This document shows positions 35,424-47,588 of a stretch of 64,000 nt of DNA, piece after piece. Position numbers and translations under genes: made by a program. Numbering within the stretch: position 1 is the stretch's first letter; each line of letters opens with the position of its first letter. Under the pieces are notes generated by a model. The model ran no database searches. It was not told the DNA's origin and saw nothing but the letters and a program-made list of their open reading frames with translations. Source of the stretch: Armillaria gallica (Eukaryota; Basidiomycota; Agaricomycetes; Agaricales; Physalacriaceae); assembly GCA_037576215.1 (NCBI GenBank), contig JBANDB010000004.1, positions 186,001 through 250,000 of the forward strand. Direction: 5' to 3'.

Positions 35424-35612
35424 GCCACAGGATTCAAACCTACACACTCAAGCTTCCAAACCGATCATAGATCCACAGGGTCCTAACCTGTGCGATCCAG
35501 AGACACAGAAACCTTATAAAACCCTGTCCGCAAGCCACAGGGTTTGAACCTATGCCACTTGGGAAATATACACTCTCAAGCGAGCACTAATCAAGCCAAA
35601 GGGTTTGAACCT
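35424..35612 (-). repeat. Minisatellite of tRNA T-arm-like hairpins, four units
   Basis: Units at about 35424, 35471, 35534 and 35594 match the array at 20290-20676. The second unit has a diverged loop (GGTCCTAACC), the others keep the GGTTCAAACC-type core on the minus strand. Confidence 0.6.
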
Positions 35613-38600
35613 CTGCCACCTGTAGTGCCTCGCGTCACATGAAACCCTCAAAGCACAAGAGCGCATCCTCAATGACACTAACCTCTTCTTCTCAGGTCAG
35701 AGCACAAGTCACCCAACCAATCAACAATCACACAAGTGCCGCATTAGCTTTCTATGCCTTGTGTGCAACTCAATTCACTCGATATGATCTCAATTATAGG
35801 TATATTCTCTCGCTCGAAGTTACAAACTAGTCCTGAAGCTACGGTGTCAAGCTGGAGGCTTGCACGCGACTACAACGGGGGTCCGAAACTTTTACACTAC
35901 AATTACACTGCACTATTTATCTATTCTATGTCCTACAAATTAGCAGTACCATTTTTAGTATCATTTAGGTTGCCGAGCTCCTTTGCCTGCATCCCGTGTG
36001 TGTTGCAATTATCACGCCATAGCTTGGCGCTGACTCAGGAGTCCAACTCGGGGCCAGATCCTGTCTCTGAGCGTTGCGACGTTGGTTAACATCGCTATTA
36101 CATGTGTACTGACGTTGGTTGCTATCTCCTCGGAGTTGCAGCCTCGCGTGTGACTCTTATTTCACTTCATAATATTCTCTGAGGGAATTCTATCGTAGTG
36201 AAGGCAATGAGCTCCTTGTCTAGGCCTTGCGCGCTTTGGCCAAAGTCAGAAGATTCAGATTTACTCGAGTTCTGACATCACAAAGTCTAGAGCTCTATGT
36301 TCCGGATCTTCCGGGCCTTGCGCGTCATGGATCAATGTTGCATGAAGTTTTAATTATCTCCTAAGCGTGTCCTGTTCTATTCTTAGTGCATGTGTGCTAT
36401 GCCCTGTCAGAGCACTTAGTGTCAAGCACTGGGACTTTATACCTAGTGCAGCCTTTCTAGTACCGTTCCTAGGTTAAGTCATGTGCTCCACCCAGCTTTA
36501 CTCTGGTAATCTCATTACTGGCATAATAAACCTCACGCTCTTGTTGAGTTTCCTAGTGCCTTAATCTCTAGACCCTGTAGCACGTATTCCCTTGTGGAAA
36601 TTGCAAAATTACACACGTAAACACTTGCAGAGCATGTCAACGTGATACAATTGTCATCTGTATATACGAATTTACCATCTCCTATCAAGTGTTCCAGTGT
36701 GTTGCTTGGATCATAGCTACTCGGAAATTCCACTACATCTTCTGGGCTGGCTGCATGAGCAGGCGTTAATAGATGAGTATAAAAGCACAGCTCGTGGGCC
36801 TGGCCACTATGAACAGAGGCAGGTACAATAATCTGTTGTTCCATCGATTCTTCAAAAAACTCTACCAAGCGAGCCATTGCCTGGGCTGTGCCTTGAAAGT
36901 ACATGTCTCCTGGGTTGATAATCCAAACAGTTTGTTTAAGATCATTAGCAGACCTCACCCTTGTAATGTCATTAATAAATGAAGTTGAACAGACACTGCT
37001 GCTTACTTTGATTCCTGCCTGACTGGAGGTAAGCGTACCTCTGTAATTACTCCTTGAAGCTGGAAAAGCACTTCTTCTCCTGTGTCCTGTCAGCAAATGT
37101 ATACTTTATCTGTGAATCCAGTGCTGATTTCGAAAGTGTCATGAATACTTTGGGAAGTGTTGTACTGGCAGAGTTGGTTTTCATTGTTACCGAATTGGTG
37201 AGTAAGCGAACTGTAAAGTGATTCTGTTTAGGGTGAGTAATGTTTTTTGTGGTAACAGTAGCTGCGCACGAATACTCGGGGTCTCAAGCATCGTCTTCAC
37301 TGCCTCTGTCTTGCGGTAAGATGACAACACCATTTTTGTTGCTGTATCTCAAGCGAATGTATTTCTTGCTTTTATAAACTTATTCACTAAATCATGTTGT
37401 ACAATGTCAAGATTAACATTTGAAGCTTGTACTGCCTGTTATTACTGATTGGATCGTGGGCTAGTACATGTCTGAGATACGTGATTCATAAATGTTTTCA
37501 GGGTCCTGAATATGATGTTTAGTGGAGTCAAGCTGATTGGTGTTAGACATACCATGCTAGCATATCTTGACTCAGCACACATGCTACTCCTTCTGATATG
37601 CAGTACAAGTTTTCCCACTGACTGTGTCGCAGTATACTGTACCGCATCTTGAAACCCGGCATGGCATCACTTTCCACTCAATATTCAAGTCTCCAGCTGT
37701 GCCCTTGCAGCATGTTGTTCCTTAGATTGTCACGTAAACTGGAGAAACTTACTTCTTTGAATGTTTCCAGGGTAGGTATGATCCAAGTTTGTTGATCTCT
37801 AATGTATTGATCTTGATTCCGATAATCTATTTTGGGGTCAGCGTCAAACCTTTCAACTAAAGGCAAAGTGATGACTGTTGTTGCATTGCGAAGACAGCCA
37901 TGGATGGCAATCTTCTTCACCACCATCACTCGTGGATAAAGGCAGTACATGAAACTGTCCATGAAAAAATTCATCCTTTCGGCTAGCAAACCGCTAAGAT
38001 CTGGTGTGCCGGTACAATAAATAAATAAATAACTGACTTGTGTTCAAAAGCAAGATCGTCTTGATTGGTGGTCCTTGGCATTCGCAGATTCGAACCTTGG
38101 TTGTGTTGTGGGCATATGTATTGCTTGTACGAAGGATTGTCTTCAGCGAGTCATTGAAACTGAGAAGTAGCTCTGTTGTGTGCTTTTCATCATCCTCACA
38201 TCTGTTGTGGCTGTGGCAAGTTCAGAAGAGGTGGTATCCACTTGTAGTACCATTTGCTTGACGGTGTTCAAATGTGTATGCTGTACACATAGGTCCAAAG
38301 TCTTCGCAGATTCATCTCATACTCCCATAAACATGGAGTGTACTGGGTGGCCTGTGAACAGAAATCTGGTTTGTAACTGAACATCGCACACTAATTGGAC
38401 TTCGAGTGTTGGAAAGAAGGATTTAATTAATCCAGCATAGTTGACAAAGCTCTGTTGGGAAATTTGAGATACGACATAAGAGTGTCAAGAAGTGCGCACA
38501 TAGACTAGCTGATCTGCAACATATAAGTGCCGAATGATTTGGATTTCGGTTTTCATCAGTCTAAATGATACCAGTAAGAAGGGAATCTGCAAATGCTTCA

Positions 38601-39437
38601 GCACTCACAAGTTGTGCATACTGTACATCAATGTGTTGCAGGTAGTATCAAATGTTGCTTGATGGAAGGGGCGTCAAAGTTAACATTAATTGGGAATGTA
38701 TCTCAGTAAATCACATGTGACCCATCAAAGCTGATTGATTGCCAATTGTTGAATGTGATTTTGGCGAGGTCTGTGACTCCAGAAAATGTCTTTCATGCAC
38801 CGACAATCGCTGTCAGATGGTCCCTGACATGTTTGTCTTGTACTTGCAGCTCTTAGTACACACTGCGGCATGTGGGAATATCAGTTTTACAGCTACTGTT
38901 TCAAGTCATCATGGTGAACCAAGTCGACTGTCAGCTTGAGGGTAAAATTGTCTATTGCATCTCTGAACACTGTCAGACTGTCTCGATTTTGTCTGTCCTT
39001 AGTGCACGCTAGATGTCTTGGACAAAACAGTGGCCTACAAAATGCAGGCCTTTAGCTCATTTCCAGTGTGCTACTACCACTTTCCTCCGATATCCTTTCA
39101 CAATGATCATCATGAAAACACGGTAATTGCTTACTGCCCTTGTCGGTTTTGTGTATGAACTGACCATGTTGAACAGTTTAGTACAGGAAATGCAAAACGA
39201 CCCCCCTCACCTGCCGCCGAGACACATGCTGCTTCAAAGTGAGGTAGACATTTGGGATGTCCATCTGCATAGGGCAATTCCAAATCCTTGCATGCTGTGT
39301 ACTTATTTCACATTTAGACATTCTGTTGTCACCATTGAGCATATCTCCTTGGAACCCAGCGATAGTACTGAGATATCAAGCACCAAGGTTGGAGACAATG
39401 ATGGTGAATTAGAAACTAGGCTGGGAAATCAGCAAGG

Positions 39438-40990
39438 GTGTGTTTGACACTGTACGCTGCATTACCGTCTCCATTGACAGACCACAGCGATGAGATGATG
39501 GACATCGATAAACAAGATACACATTCCCTGATTCCAAGAGACGACAAAGAAGCCATGGTCGACCTCACCATTGAGTTGGGTGCCGACTCCGGTCCAGATG
39601 AGACGGAAAACAATGGTGTCAGTCATGGTCTGGGTGAACAATTGCCTAGCAACATTCAGCAGGAGCCTGAAGGCATTGATGAGGGAAATAGACTGTGTGT
39701 GTGGTTTGCTAACCGTTTTTGGTCAGTGTTTGGTGCTTACCGAATGCTGCAGTGAGTTGAATAACAATGATACCAAACAAACACCTAGGGAGTTTGATGG
39801 AGGAAGCGGCAGGTACGTGCGGTTTGCTAACAATCTTCATCTCATTCTCACTGCAGTATGCACAGGGATTCGAATGCCAACAAGGAACCAGCTCTCCAAC
39901 GAGATATTGGTTCTTTTGTCAGTCTAATGGATGCCATGGTGCCTTTACCAAGGGTTACAGATCTTCTATGTAACAGGGATGGAGAGGAGAGGGTGAAGAC
40001 AATTGAACTCATTGGGCACCTATCAACCAAACCAGCTTTGTTGAAGTAAGTTCATTGATGATTGCGTCTTTGATATTATAGAATGATCTCAATGAATAAC
40101 AGGCACTTACTTCACATTGCTTTCCATCCATCAAAACCCAACCTCCACAACCTTGCATTGGCAGACCCTTCGCAGTTCAAATTTTACCAGGGACACATCT
40201 CTAGTGGATCCGGAGTCCCTCAAAGTTTCTTTTTGGTTGGGCAGGTCATGTACAGCGATCTCTTCAATGAAGATAACAGCAAGCAAATCTGTGTCAAGCT
40301 GCTTTATAGTCATTGGGCTTGCTCCGCTGCAGTGATAGGAAAAATAATGGGTGTGAAAAGTCAAGAACCTGTTACTTTCTCAAGTTACTGTGGAGGCATT
40401 TCTCTGATGACGTATATGAAGAAGTCAACCAAGAGTATGTGCATAGATTTTCCCTTTCTGGTGTGCTGACATCTTTTAGGCCCAGACAACATGACCGCAT
40501 TGCATCCTGTTCCCATGAATGGGAAAAAACATGGACCTGGTGTGTCAGTAAGCTACGGTCTTTGACTTGGCTGAACGTTCTTGCAGTTGTGCACCCATGG
40601 AATGAAAGCGGTAAATATCAGCAACCCTATCATTTCCATCGCTGACATTATCTGACAGTACCTGTATTTGACTGTAAAGGATCTTTTCAGTTAACAAAGT
40701 ATCACAAAATGGACCCGATCAAGGAAGACCATGAAATCGGTTCTTTTGTCACCATTATCTTCACTGTGGGCCATTTCAAGGATGGTGACCATTTTGTTGC
40801 CTTGCCAAACATTCAAGTTGTGTTATGTGTCGGAGACAAAAAGGATGAGATAATTGAAGAAGGTGACATACCAGTGGACATTCGATCCATACAACAATTT
40901 GGTGTTAAAGAGCCCGAGGTTGTTGTTAAAAAAGAAATTGAGGTTGAAGATGAGCCTTCAGAGGATGATAAGGATATGCCATATGTATGA
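39438..40990 (+). pseudogene. Uncharacterised protein, possibly related to the split minus-strand pseudogene
   Basis: Open segments at 39438-39755 (acidic, DMMDIDKQDTHSLIPRDDKE style), 39858-40049 and 40083-40469 are followed by a 93-codon frame at 40709-40990. That last frame (IGSFVTIIFTVGHFKDGDHFVALPNIQVVLCV, abbreviated: IGSFVTIIFTVGHF and FVALPNIQVVLCV) looks like the PGQLVNISVSFRLF region of the pseudogene at 33190-38960 and ends in an acidic tail. Likely introns are GTAAGT...ACAG near 40050-40103 and one ending CTGCAG near 39856. I could not assemble one complete frame, and no function is known. Confidence 0.35.
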
Positions 40991-41141
40991 TACTTGATAT
41001 ACAAGGAAATGATGATAGTCATGTGATTGAGCCTTCGCTATGTGTGTTTGATTTACATCATATTTACTTGTCGTTACATGCCTTGACTCCTTTGCTTCTG
41101 TCCATCTCCTACATGCTATACCGACTTGTTTGTGTTAGAAA

Positions 41142-42340
41142 ATGCTGTTGCCCCTTGATATCTACAGTGAAATTGCTCTGTTCACTGAAGATCATACAGT
41201 TCTTTGCGATCTCACACTCACTTGCTGTGCAGCCCGCAAAGCGTGTCAACCCCTCTTATGGGAGCATGTCGATATTTCAAGTATCCTTGAATCTGGATCA
41301 ATTCACTCTTGGTTTCTCGAGAATGTTCACCTCGCCTGTGAAGCCCGGATCGTCAGGCTCTGTGGTACTGGTTGCTACATGCAATCTCAGGAAGCAGATT
41401 GGCTCCAACTTCACCGGTTACTGCTTCTCCTTTCAACAGGGCACAGTATTGTGTCAGTTGAAGTGGCTCAATTACACCTTGAGAGCATCCCTTCATCTTT
41501 TTTAACTCCACTCCTTTCTGTGGTCATAGGCGACGCCTCGTTCCAAGTTGTCAGCTGCAGATATGGGTCTTCATCTTTTGAGCAAATTGTCGCGAGCAGT
41601 ATTTGCCATGTGGCTTTCACAGCCTGCTTGAACTTCGATGGCGATGCCTTTTACATGAAGAAAGCAGATCATCTAACAACCTTTGCATATGACCATGTTG
41701 CCAGATTATACCATGATCCAGTAAAGCATTCTTTGCCTCTCTTTGGTGTAGGAAGTATCCCGAACTTGGCAGAACTGCGGGTTCATATCTATGGAGATGA
41801 AATCATCTGGCTGCAACAGGTTCTTGATGAGTGCAAGCATTCCCTGAACACACTGGTTTGCCACATCAGTTACAGTATGTGTCACACTCATTAATGGTGT
41901 TCCGCTTTCACAAAGTTTCGAGTATAGTGTCGCTCAGAACAACATCGCCCAAAGGAATCGACCTCAGCAGTCTAGAGCAGCTTCACTTCACATCATTGAC
42001 TAGTGATACCAATCACACTGACATTCTTGTTCGTTTGCTTGAAACTTTGCCTTGTTCTTTGACTTCGCTGCATATCATACTCTCTTTGGATAACCGCTCA
42101 GTTTCTGATGACATGAAGACTGTGCCGGACTTCTTTGCACTTCCATTTTTCCTGAAGTGTTTTAGGCTTTCAATTGACAAGAAGCACCCATACTCGTACA
42201 CTTGTGTTGATGAAGTGCCATTTGCCACCGCCTTGGAAATTTACTTCAAGTCTATGTACCCCTTAATACTTACAGATGTGCACATTTTACCTCATGAGGG
42301 CATTAGCCATGACTGGGAACCTTTCAGTAGCTGCTTTTAA
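41142..42340 (+). CDS. F-box-like protein with LRR-like C-terminal part
   Basis: Residues 1-45 (LPLDIYSEIALFTEDHTVL, then CDLTLTCCAARKACQPLLWEHV) fit an F-box-like domain, the segment that binds Skp1 in SCF ubiquitin ligases. The rest has scattered leucine-rich strands (SLEQLHFTSL, SLTSLHIILSL), as in fungal F-box/LRR proteins that choose substrates. A 41-bp intron at 41875-41915 (GTATGTG...CACAAAG) joins the two open frames in phase and gives about 385 codons with stop TAA at 42338. That intron is short, so the boundary is tentative. Related genes lie at 42380-43560 and 51001-52314. Confidence 0.6.
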
Positions 42341-42379
42341 ATTGGTACGCTTGTGTATTTTTTAGTAGAGAAAAAATAA

Positions 42380-43560
42380 TTACAAACTGTCGTTTGGACC
42401 CATACCAACATGAACGAAAACACTGAATTTGTTCTGCTCAGCTGAAAATATATCTAGCAAGAGACTATGCATGAGTCTCATGTCTCTGTATGGCAAAAGC
42501 ATTGGCGATGGATATAAAAGGATTTGCAACTCCTTGAAAACTGGGAATTTGTTGCTGTGCAGGTGATGTGCCACGTTCATCCATTCATACACTGGGGGAC
42601 TCTCTTGATGAAGGCAACACACAACATACAAGTGTGTTAGAGCTGGGCATTGGTTGATATTGAGGATGGTCTGCATTGGCTGCGGGTCGTCAACGGCACA
42701 GTTGATCAAGAGCTCTACTAAATTCAATAGTATGCTAGGTAGATGAATTGATGGAGAATTTGTTAGGTAGTCTGCATCAGGTTCAATGCCACAGGATATG
42801 TGACAATGCACTGAATGCACACACCAATACTTGTTAATGCCAGAGATTCCATTTGGCCTATCACAGTTGAATAACTTTCGCCAACCATTTTGACGACATT
42901 GGTACTGGACCTAATCTCAAGAGCAGCCACACTGTGATACCATTCCATATCGCATAGTGCTTCAAGACAACTCTTTACCAATTCTCTGTCATTGCTTTCC
43001 AAACAAATGCCTTGCATGCAGTGCCCCCCGACGTGTTGTTGCCATGAGCCTAACACATTTCCTCTATGGTGAGATGCAACATAGTCAACAATGTTTAGGG
43101 AGTTTAGAAATGGAAAGGCAAGAGGAAGATTAAGCCAGATGTTCGAGATGATACCGTTGTGAAGTTGAAGGTGACGAACCGTACTTAGTGGCTGTTTGGT
43201 AATAGAGAGAAAATTGAGATCGTAGGATAGTAGTTGCAAACTCCGAATGCAGGGAAGTTGCCTGAGGAGTTCTTCCGCTGTAATGAGATACCCATCATCA
43301 CCTGCACTGTCTCCTGTAATTGTTACATCTCAGACAGCACTTGCAGCAGATGGACGCGCTTCTAGAAGGGCTAACCAAGCACCAAGATCACAGAGCAAGT
43401 TCGCTGTAATACTCTTGAACTGATGTAAGTCGGATGTGTCTCTGAAAAATGTATTGACCAGGCTGAGAACTTTTAGCTGATCAGGTGTGTATCCCATGAT
43501 GGTGTCCAATGTTTCTCGGGGCACATTTGTGAGAGTTAAGCGCAGCTTGGAGGGAGGCAT
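42380..43560 (-). CDS. F-box/LRR-like protein
   Basis: The three-exon gene starts MPPSKLRLTLTNVPRETLD, where LTNVPRETLDTIMGYTPDQL and KVLSLVNTFFRD fit an F-box-like helix set. Introns at 43278-43340 (63 bp) and 42772-42824 (53 bp, GTGTGTG...GATGCAG) keep the frame. They remove the stops and yield about 355 residues. The body carries LRR-like strands: LLRQLPCIRSLQLLSYDL, STVRHLQLHNGII, PFLNSLNIVDY and ALTHLYVVC. It likely acts as a substrate adaptor of an SCF complex, by family analogy only. It is convergent with the gene at 41142-42340, with about 40 bp between stop codons. Confidence 0.6.
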
Positions 43561-45973
43561 GGTTGCTTTACTATATTGGGCAGAAGTTGATGTGCATTTT
43601 TGAGATGGATTGTAGGTGTCGTTTCATTCTTATGTAAAAACAACTTTCATCACTAGTTGTAATGCTCTTGGATTTGATGCGTATCTGAATCCTAATCTGA
43701 CTCGGCCGCTCGCCTTTGAGTATCAATGATTCTGACACTAAAGTCTCAGGCTGTGCTCCTTACAGATCCAATATGTTCATCAAGGCAAGCTTTGAAAAGG
43801 TGACTACATGAATATTGCATTGTTTCAAAATGTGTGCTTGCGCTACTTCCACTGCCATCCACAGGTGTAATGACGCTCTTGAGGAGGCGCTTGTGAGTGC
43901 ATCCCATCTCTGTAGAAACGTAGACCTAATCTTCTTATAGAAGCCACATGAGTGACGATTGGGTCTGTTGTTTGGCACTCATTGGTTCTAGCCTAAGCTT
44001 GTGTGGGTCCTGACAACATCTAGAAGGCTTAGTTCTGCTGATTACTGGGTCTATGCTTCAACGGGTACAGCTACCATTATTTGGAAAATTATCCAAGACC
44101 CTGGTGAAGATGATCTCCATATGTACATGGCTTGTCAGGACTGGATGCTGGACCGTATCCTGAAAAGCAATTTGATCAACGGCATGCTAATTAACAGCGG
44201 AAAAAGATTCCATGGTAACATCCTTGTTACTACCACTGTGTATCGTGAAGATATCAACTCGAGCCAGGTGAAAGAAATCAAAGAGCACACCCTATTGTTA
44301 GTCTTCATTTTGTTCCATGAGCACGCCTTGACTTTTCGCAGATTCTTGGTGTCTTTTGCAATGTAGTTTTAGTCATAATGTTGCACCTGTTTCCATGTTT
44401 TGGTCCAGTTGGAATCAATTGATTGAAGTCAGATCAGTTTAATTTAGTGTACTATGTGGCAGTGCCATTCTGAAGTTGATGGAAGGTTTGTTGGATCGAT
44501 GCTTGTTCCAAAATCAGTCACGCATAAAAATACTGCTGAGTAACTGCAACATACTCCTCTTCGGATGCCTAACCATAGGGATGTGATTTCAACTGCCCCC
44601 ATTCGTGTTTTCGTTCTACTTTCAAGTAACTCTCAATCTCATCGCTTGTCACTTCAGCGCATGCACCGCACTGCCTGCATTTCGACAGGTAGTGGTGGGT
44701 GGCTAACGCACATCCGGGATGATTTAAAGTATGCCAGGAGCCTGCGTATATTTATCTGTGGCCCAAATCAGGTGCAGTTCTCCTTACTTTATCTACATCT
44801 CAGCTAAAGATTTGTGTCACAGCTACCTGTTCCTCTCGAAATTCTATCTGAAGAGATTGCCGGTTTGCTGATTACAGTGCAAATTGACAAAGGTAAACGT
44901 AGAAAGTTCTGGATGATCAAAGAAGACATATCCGAGTCAGACGTTTATCAAAACTGGGTGCTCCAGACTGAGGTTTCGTCCATTGTAGATAGTAATAATC
45001 TCTGAGACAAGCCTTCGTATTGTTCATTGACAGAATATAAAGCTTGTTTGGTTGTTAATCTCCAGCTCCATCTAGTAACATGCCGTCAGCACTGGGCCTC
45101 CCTTTCCCTACTCATAATTGCCTGCTCTCTCTGCCACCTTGTGAAGCCTACCTACATGATTCCCTGTCCTTGCCACTTTCAGAAGTATGTCGCTACATTT
45201 TCGAAGCTCCTTTTTTTTCCTCATTCCACTAGTTTTTGTGTAAAGTTTGGCAAAACAACGGATTGCCACCGGTTTCCAACGTGAAGCATTGGCTTGAGAC
45301 TGTATATTGGTCAGCGTTTCACTTGAGGGCTGATGACAGGTTGATTGCTGAGCAGTATTGTCCTGCATTGATCAGGTCCATGCTCATGGAGCGCCACTCT
45401 ATTCTGACTGCATCTCGCTGACTGGATGGTGTTTCTTACTGCGGGATTGACGTTTCTTCTTGGGCACTGTATCTGGAGCCTATGCCGAGTCCTGTGAGTT
45501 TTTTTTGCTTGTAATTTGTTTGTAAACGTCTCTAATATGCTTGAGTGTCATTATTTTGAAGTTATGCACTGCGTTTGTAGTTTCATTCATCATGCAGATA
45601 CCGGAGGTCATTGCAGGGAGTGTGTTTTGGAGCAAAGATTTTGCTCCAACTACCTGATTGGCTGACCCACTGGACAAGCTGTTGGTCTCAATGGCCGCAG
45701 TGCTCACTCGATCTTTGACTGCTTGAAAGACGAATTTAGATTCCTTTCATGGATCCAAGTTTATCCATTGTGGCAATTGCCTGTCTCTACAAACATTAAC
45801 AATTTGTATGAACCTTAGACGGCTGCATGACATTATTTGAACCATCACATCCATGACGTCTCAGTCTTTACAAAACTTCGTGATTTATATTGTTGTAGAT
45901 TCAACCTTCATTGCTGCCTACATTGCCTGCTTTGCAAATCTGGAAAGCACCTTGTCCACCAATGTGCTGTACC
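43561..45973. other. Stretch with short unassigned open frames
   Basis: Plus-strand frames at 44001-44366 (121 codons, with WKIIQDPGEDDLHMYMACQD) and 44565-45005 look coding-like and could be exons of one gene. A frame at 45236-45421 has HWLETVYWSAFHLRADDRL. A minus-strand frame at 45480-45707 is also open. I recognise none of them. No RNA gene or transposon end was seen before the palindromic element at 45977. Confidence 0.35.
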
Positions 45974-45976
45974 AAG

Positions 45977-46639
45977 CACTCCTGTGACTGGCTGGTAATA
46001 TCTGGGGGTTAAATACTCTGCAGTAATTTTACATGTAATTTTCCCAAAAACACGCATGAGAAAACACCTCAAAAAATACATCCCGTGTTTTCATTTGTAT
46101 TTTTTTGGGTAATCTGATCTGTATTTGGTGTGAAAACACTTGGTAAAAACGCCGGAGGTAATTTTGTGTGTCATTACTGGAAGGAAACATGTGTGCAAAC
46201 ATGCCTGGTGTTTTCATTGGTAATTGTACAAAGAAATTACAGATGTAAACATCGATGTAAACACAAATGGTGTTTTCATCAGTAATAACTGGGTGGATTA
46301 TTTCCAAATTTGGTAGATTTCAGGGTGACTATTACTGATAAAAACACCCTTTGTGTTTTTACTTGTGTTTACATCCATAATTTCTGTGTACAATTACCAA
46401 TGAAAACACTAGGCATGTTTGCACACATGTTTCTTTCCAGTAATGATGCACAAAATTACCTCTGGTGTTTTTACCAAGTGTTTTTACACCAAATACAGAT
46501 CAAATTACCCAAAAAAATACAAATGAAAACATGGGATGTATTTTTTGAGGTGTTTTCTTATGCGTGTTTTGGTAAAATTACATGTAAAATTACTACAGAG
46601 TATTTAACCCTCGGATGTTACTGGCCAATCACAGGAGTG
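45977..46639. mobile_element. Palindromic (foldback) DNA transposon, copy 2
   Basis: This 663-bp copy of the element at 6609-7272 lies in opposite orientation, as shown by its central spacer (TCCAAATTTGGTAGATTTCAG versus its reverse complement). It is flanked by AAG (45974-45976 and 46640-46642), a second independent 3-bp duplication. Both arms remain similar enough to fold into one hairpin. Confidence 0.85.
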
Positions 46640-47588
46640 AAGGTGTTAATGTTCAAATTACTCTCATTGCTGCCACTGCCACTGATGAATTGGCTTCCAA
46701 TGCATGCCGCAAATCAATTGTAGCTACTGTTCCTCTCCTACTGTTCCAAGGAAGGATCATTGTTTGCTGTAGCTCACAGACAACGGAGACTCAGATCTTT
46801 GACCAATCATTTGGTGGGGCTGAATCTGATTTTCTTTTGAATTTAACTGATGCTTAGTGGATGCCAGATATGAGTTGTGACAGGATTTAGCGCTCTTCCA
46901 TAGAGTCTGCCAGGGTTTGCCATGCCTGTGATCATTTCACCTTCGAGACCCCCTCTCCTGTATCACGTGTTTGCAATGGGTCTGATTTTGAAATGTACCA
47001 CTCCTGACTTAGTACTACTACGTGATTTCTGTGCTGTTTCCTACTCTCAGTCTGCTTTTTGTCATGCTGAGACCGAAATGTGTCTTGATCGGTTGATCGG
47101 CAACCATCGTGTTTCACTTTTTTTAAAGCTAAAATCGGTGTCTATGTGTCATCAATCGTTCTGTTCTGGGTCACGACTCAATGCTGTCAAAGCCGTACGC
47201 AACTTTCATGTTACTTGGTGTCTTGTCTGCTCAGTGTGCTGTCTCTTTGGTTTAGGTTTTGACTGTGCCACACCCCATACTGGTTTCATTCCAAACTTGT
47301 TCTGGAATCTGCTTGTAGTGTAAACTTGTGTTTTCTTCTCAGGCTTAAAAGCGGGCTCATTTCTTTTTTCATTGTCATTGTCTCTCCTCTACTTTCCAAT
47401 GAATCAAGATGCTATCACAGCAAACAAGCAGTTTATGTGGCAGTTGGTTCGCTCATATGCAAGCTGTATGGTGAGGTCCCGGAGGCAAGTAATCTTTGCG
47501 TTATCCACTACTGTAAACTGATTGCTATATAGCCTCAGCTGGGATGAGACTGGAAACAGTTTGTAAGTTTCAAAGTCTTTGACAATTT
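46640..47588. other. Stretch with unassigned open frames
   Basis: Frames at 46615-46857 (ITLIAATATDELASNACRKS) and 46922-47323 are open on the plus strand but unfamiliar. The first abuts the palindromic element. This may be the remnant 5' part of the gene that starts at 47589, or an unrelated fragment. Confidence 0.3.

Larger units (their letters stand above)
33633..36639 (+). mobile_element. LTR-like element, copy 2, with a nested insertion
   Basis: The same element as 19865-21715: start TGAAGAGACTCTGTGC, end AGCATGTCA, here flanked by the 4-bp direct repeat ACGT (33629-33632 and 36640-36643). It interrupts an exon of the minus-strand pseudogene exactly at that duplication. A second insertion occupies about 34001-35367. 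Only four T-arm-like units remain here (35424-35612) versus seven in copy 1. Confidence 0.8.
33190..38960 (-). pseudogene. Uncharacterised repeat-associated family protein, split by an LTR-like insertion
   Basis: On the minus strand, coding-like segments run from about 38,940 (KITFNNWQSISFDGSHVIY, then TFPINVNFDAPSIKQHL) through AGLIKSFFPTLEVQ (about 38,420), 37989-37678 (RDQQTWIIPTLETFKEVSF) and 37096-36644 (WIINPGDMYFQGTAQAMARL, ending KFVYTDDNCIT). Removing 33633-36639 joins the frame directly to FQRLITTTAEQ, then an intron (GTAAGT...TAG) and PGQLVNISVSFRLFKNAEE. In-frame TGA codons occur near 38,790 and 38,710. I have the impression of similar hypothetical proteins in Agaricomycetes but know no function. 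Confidence 0.5.
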
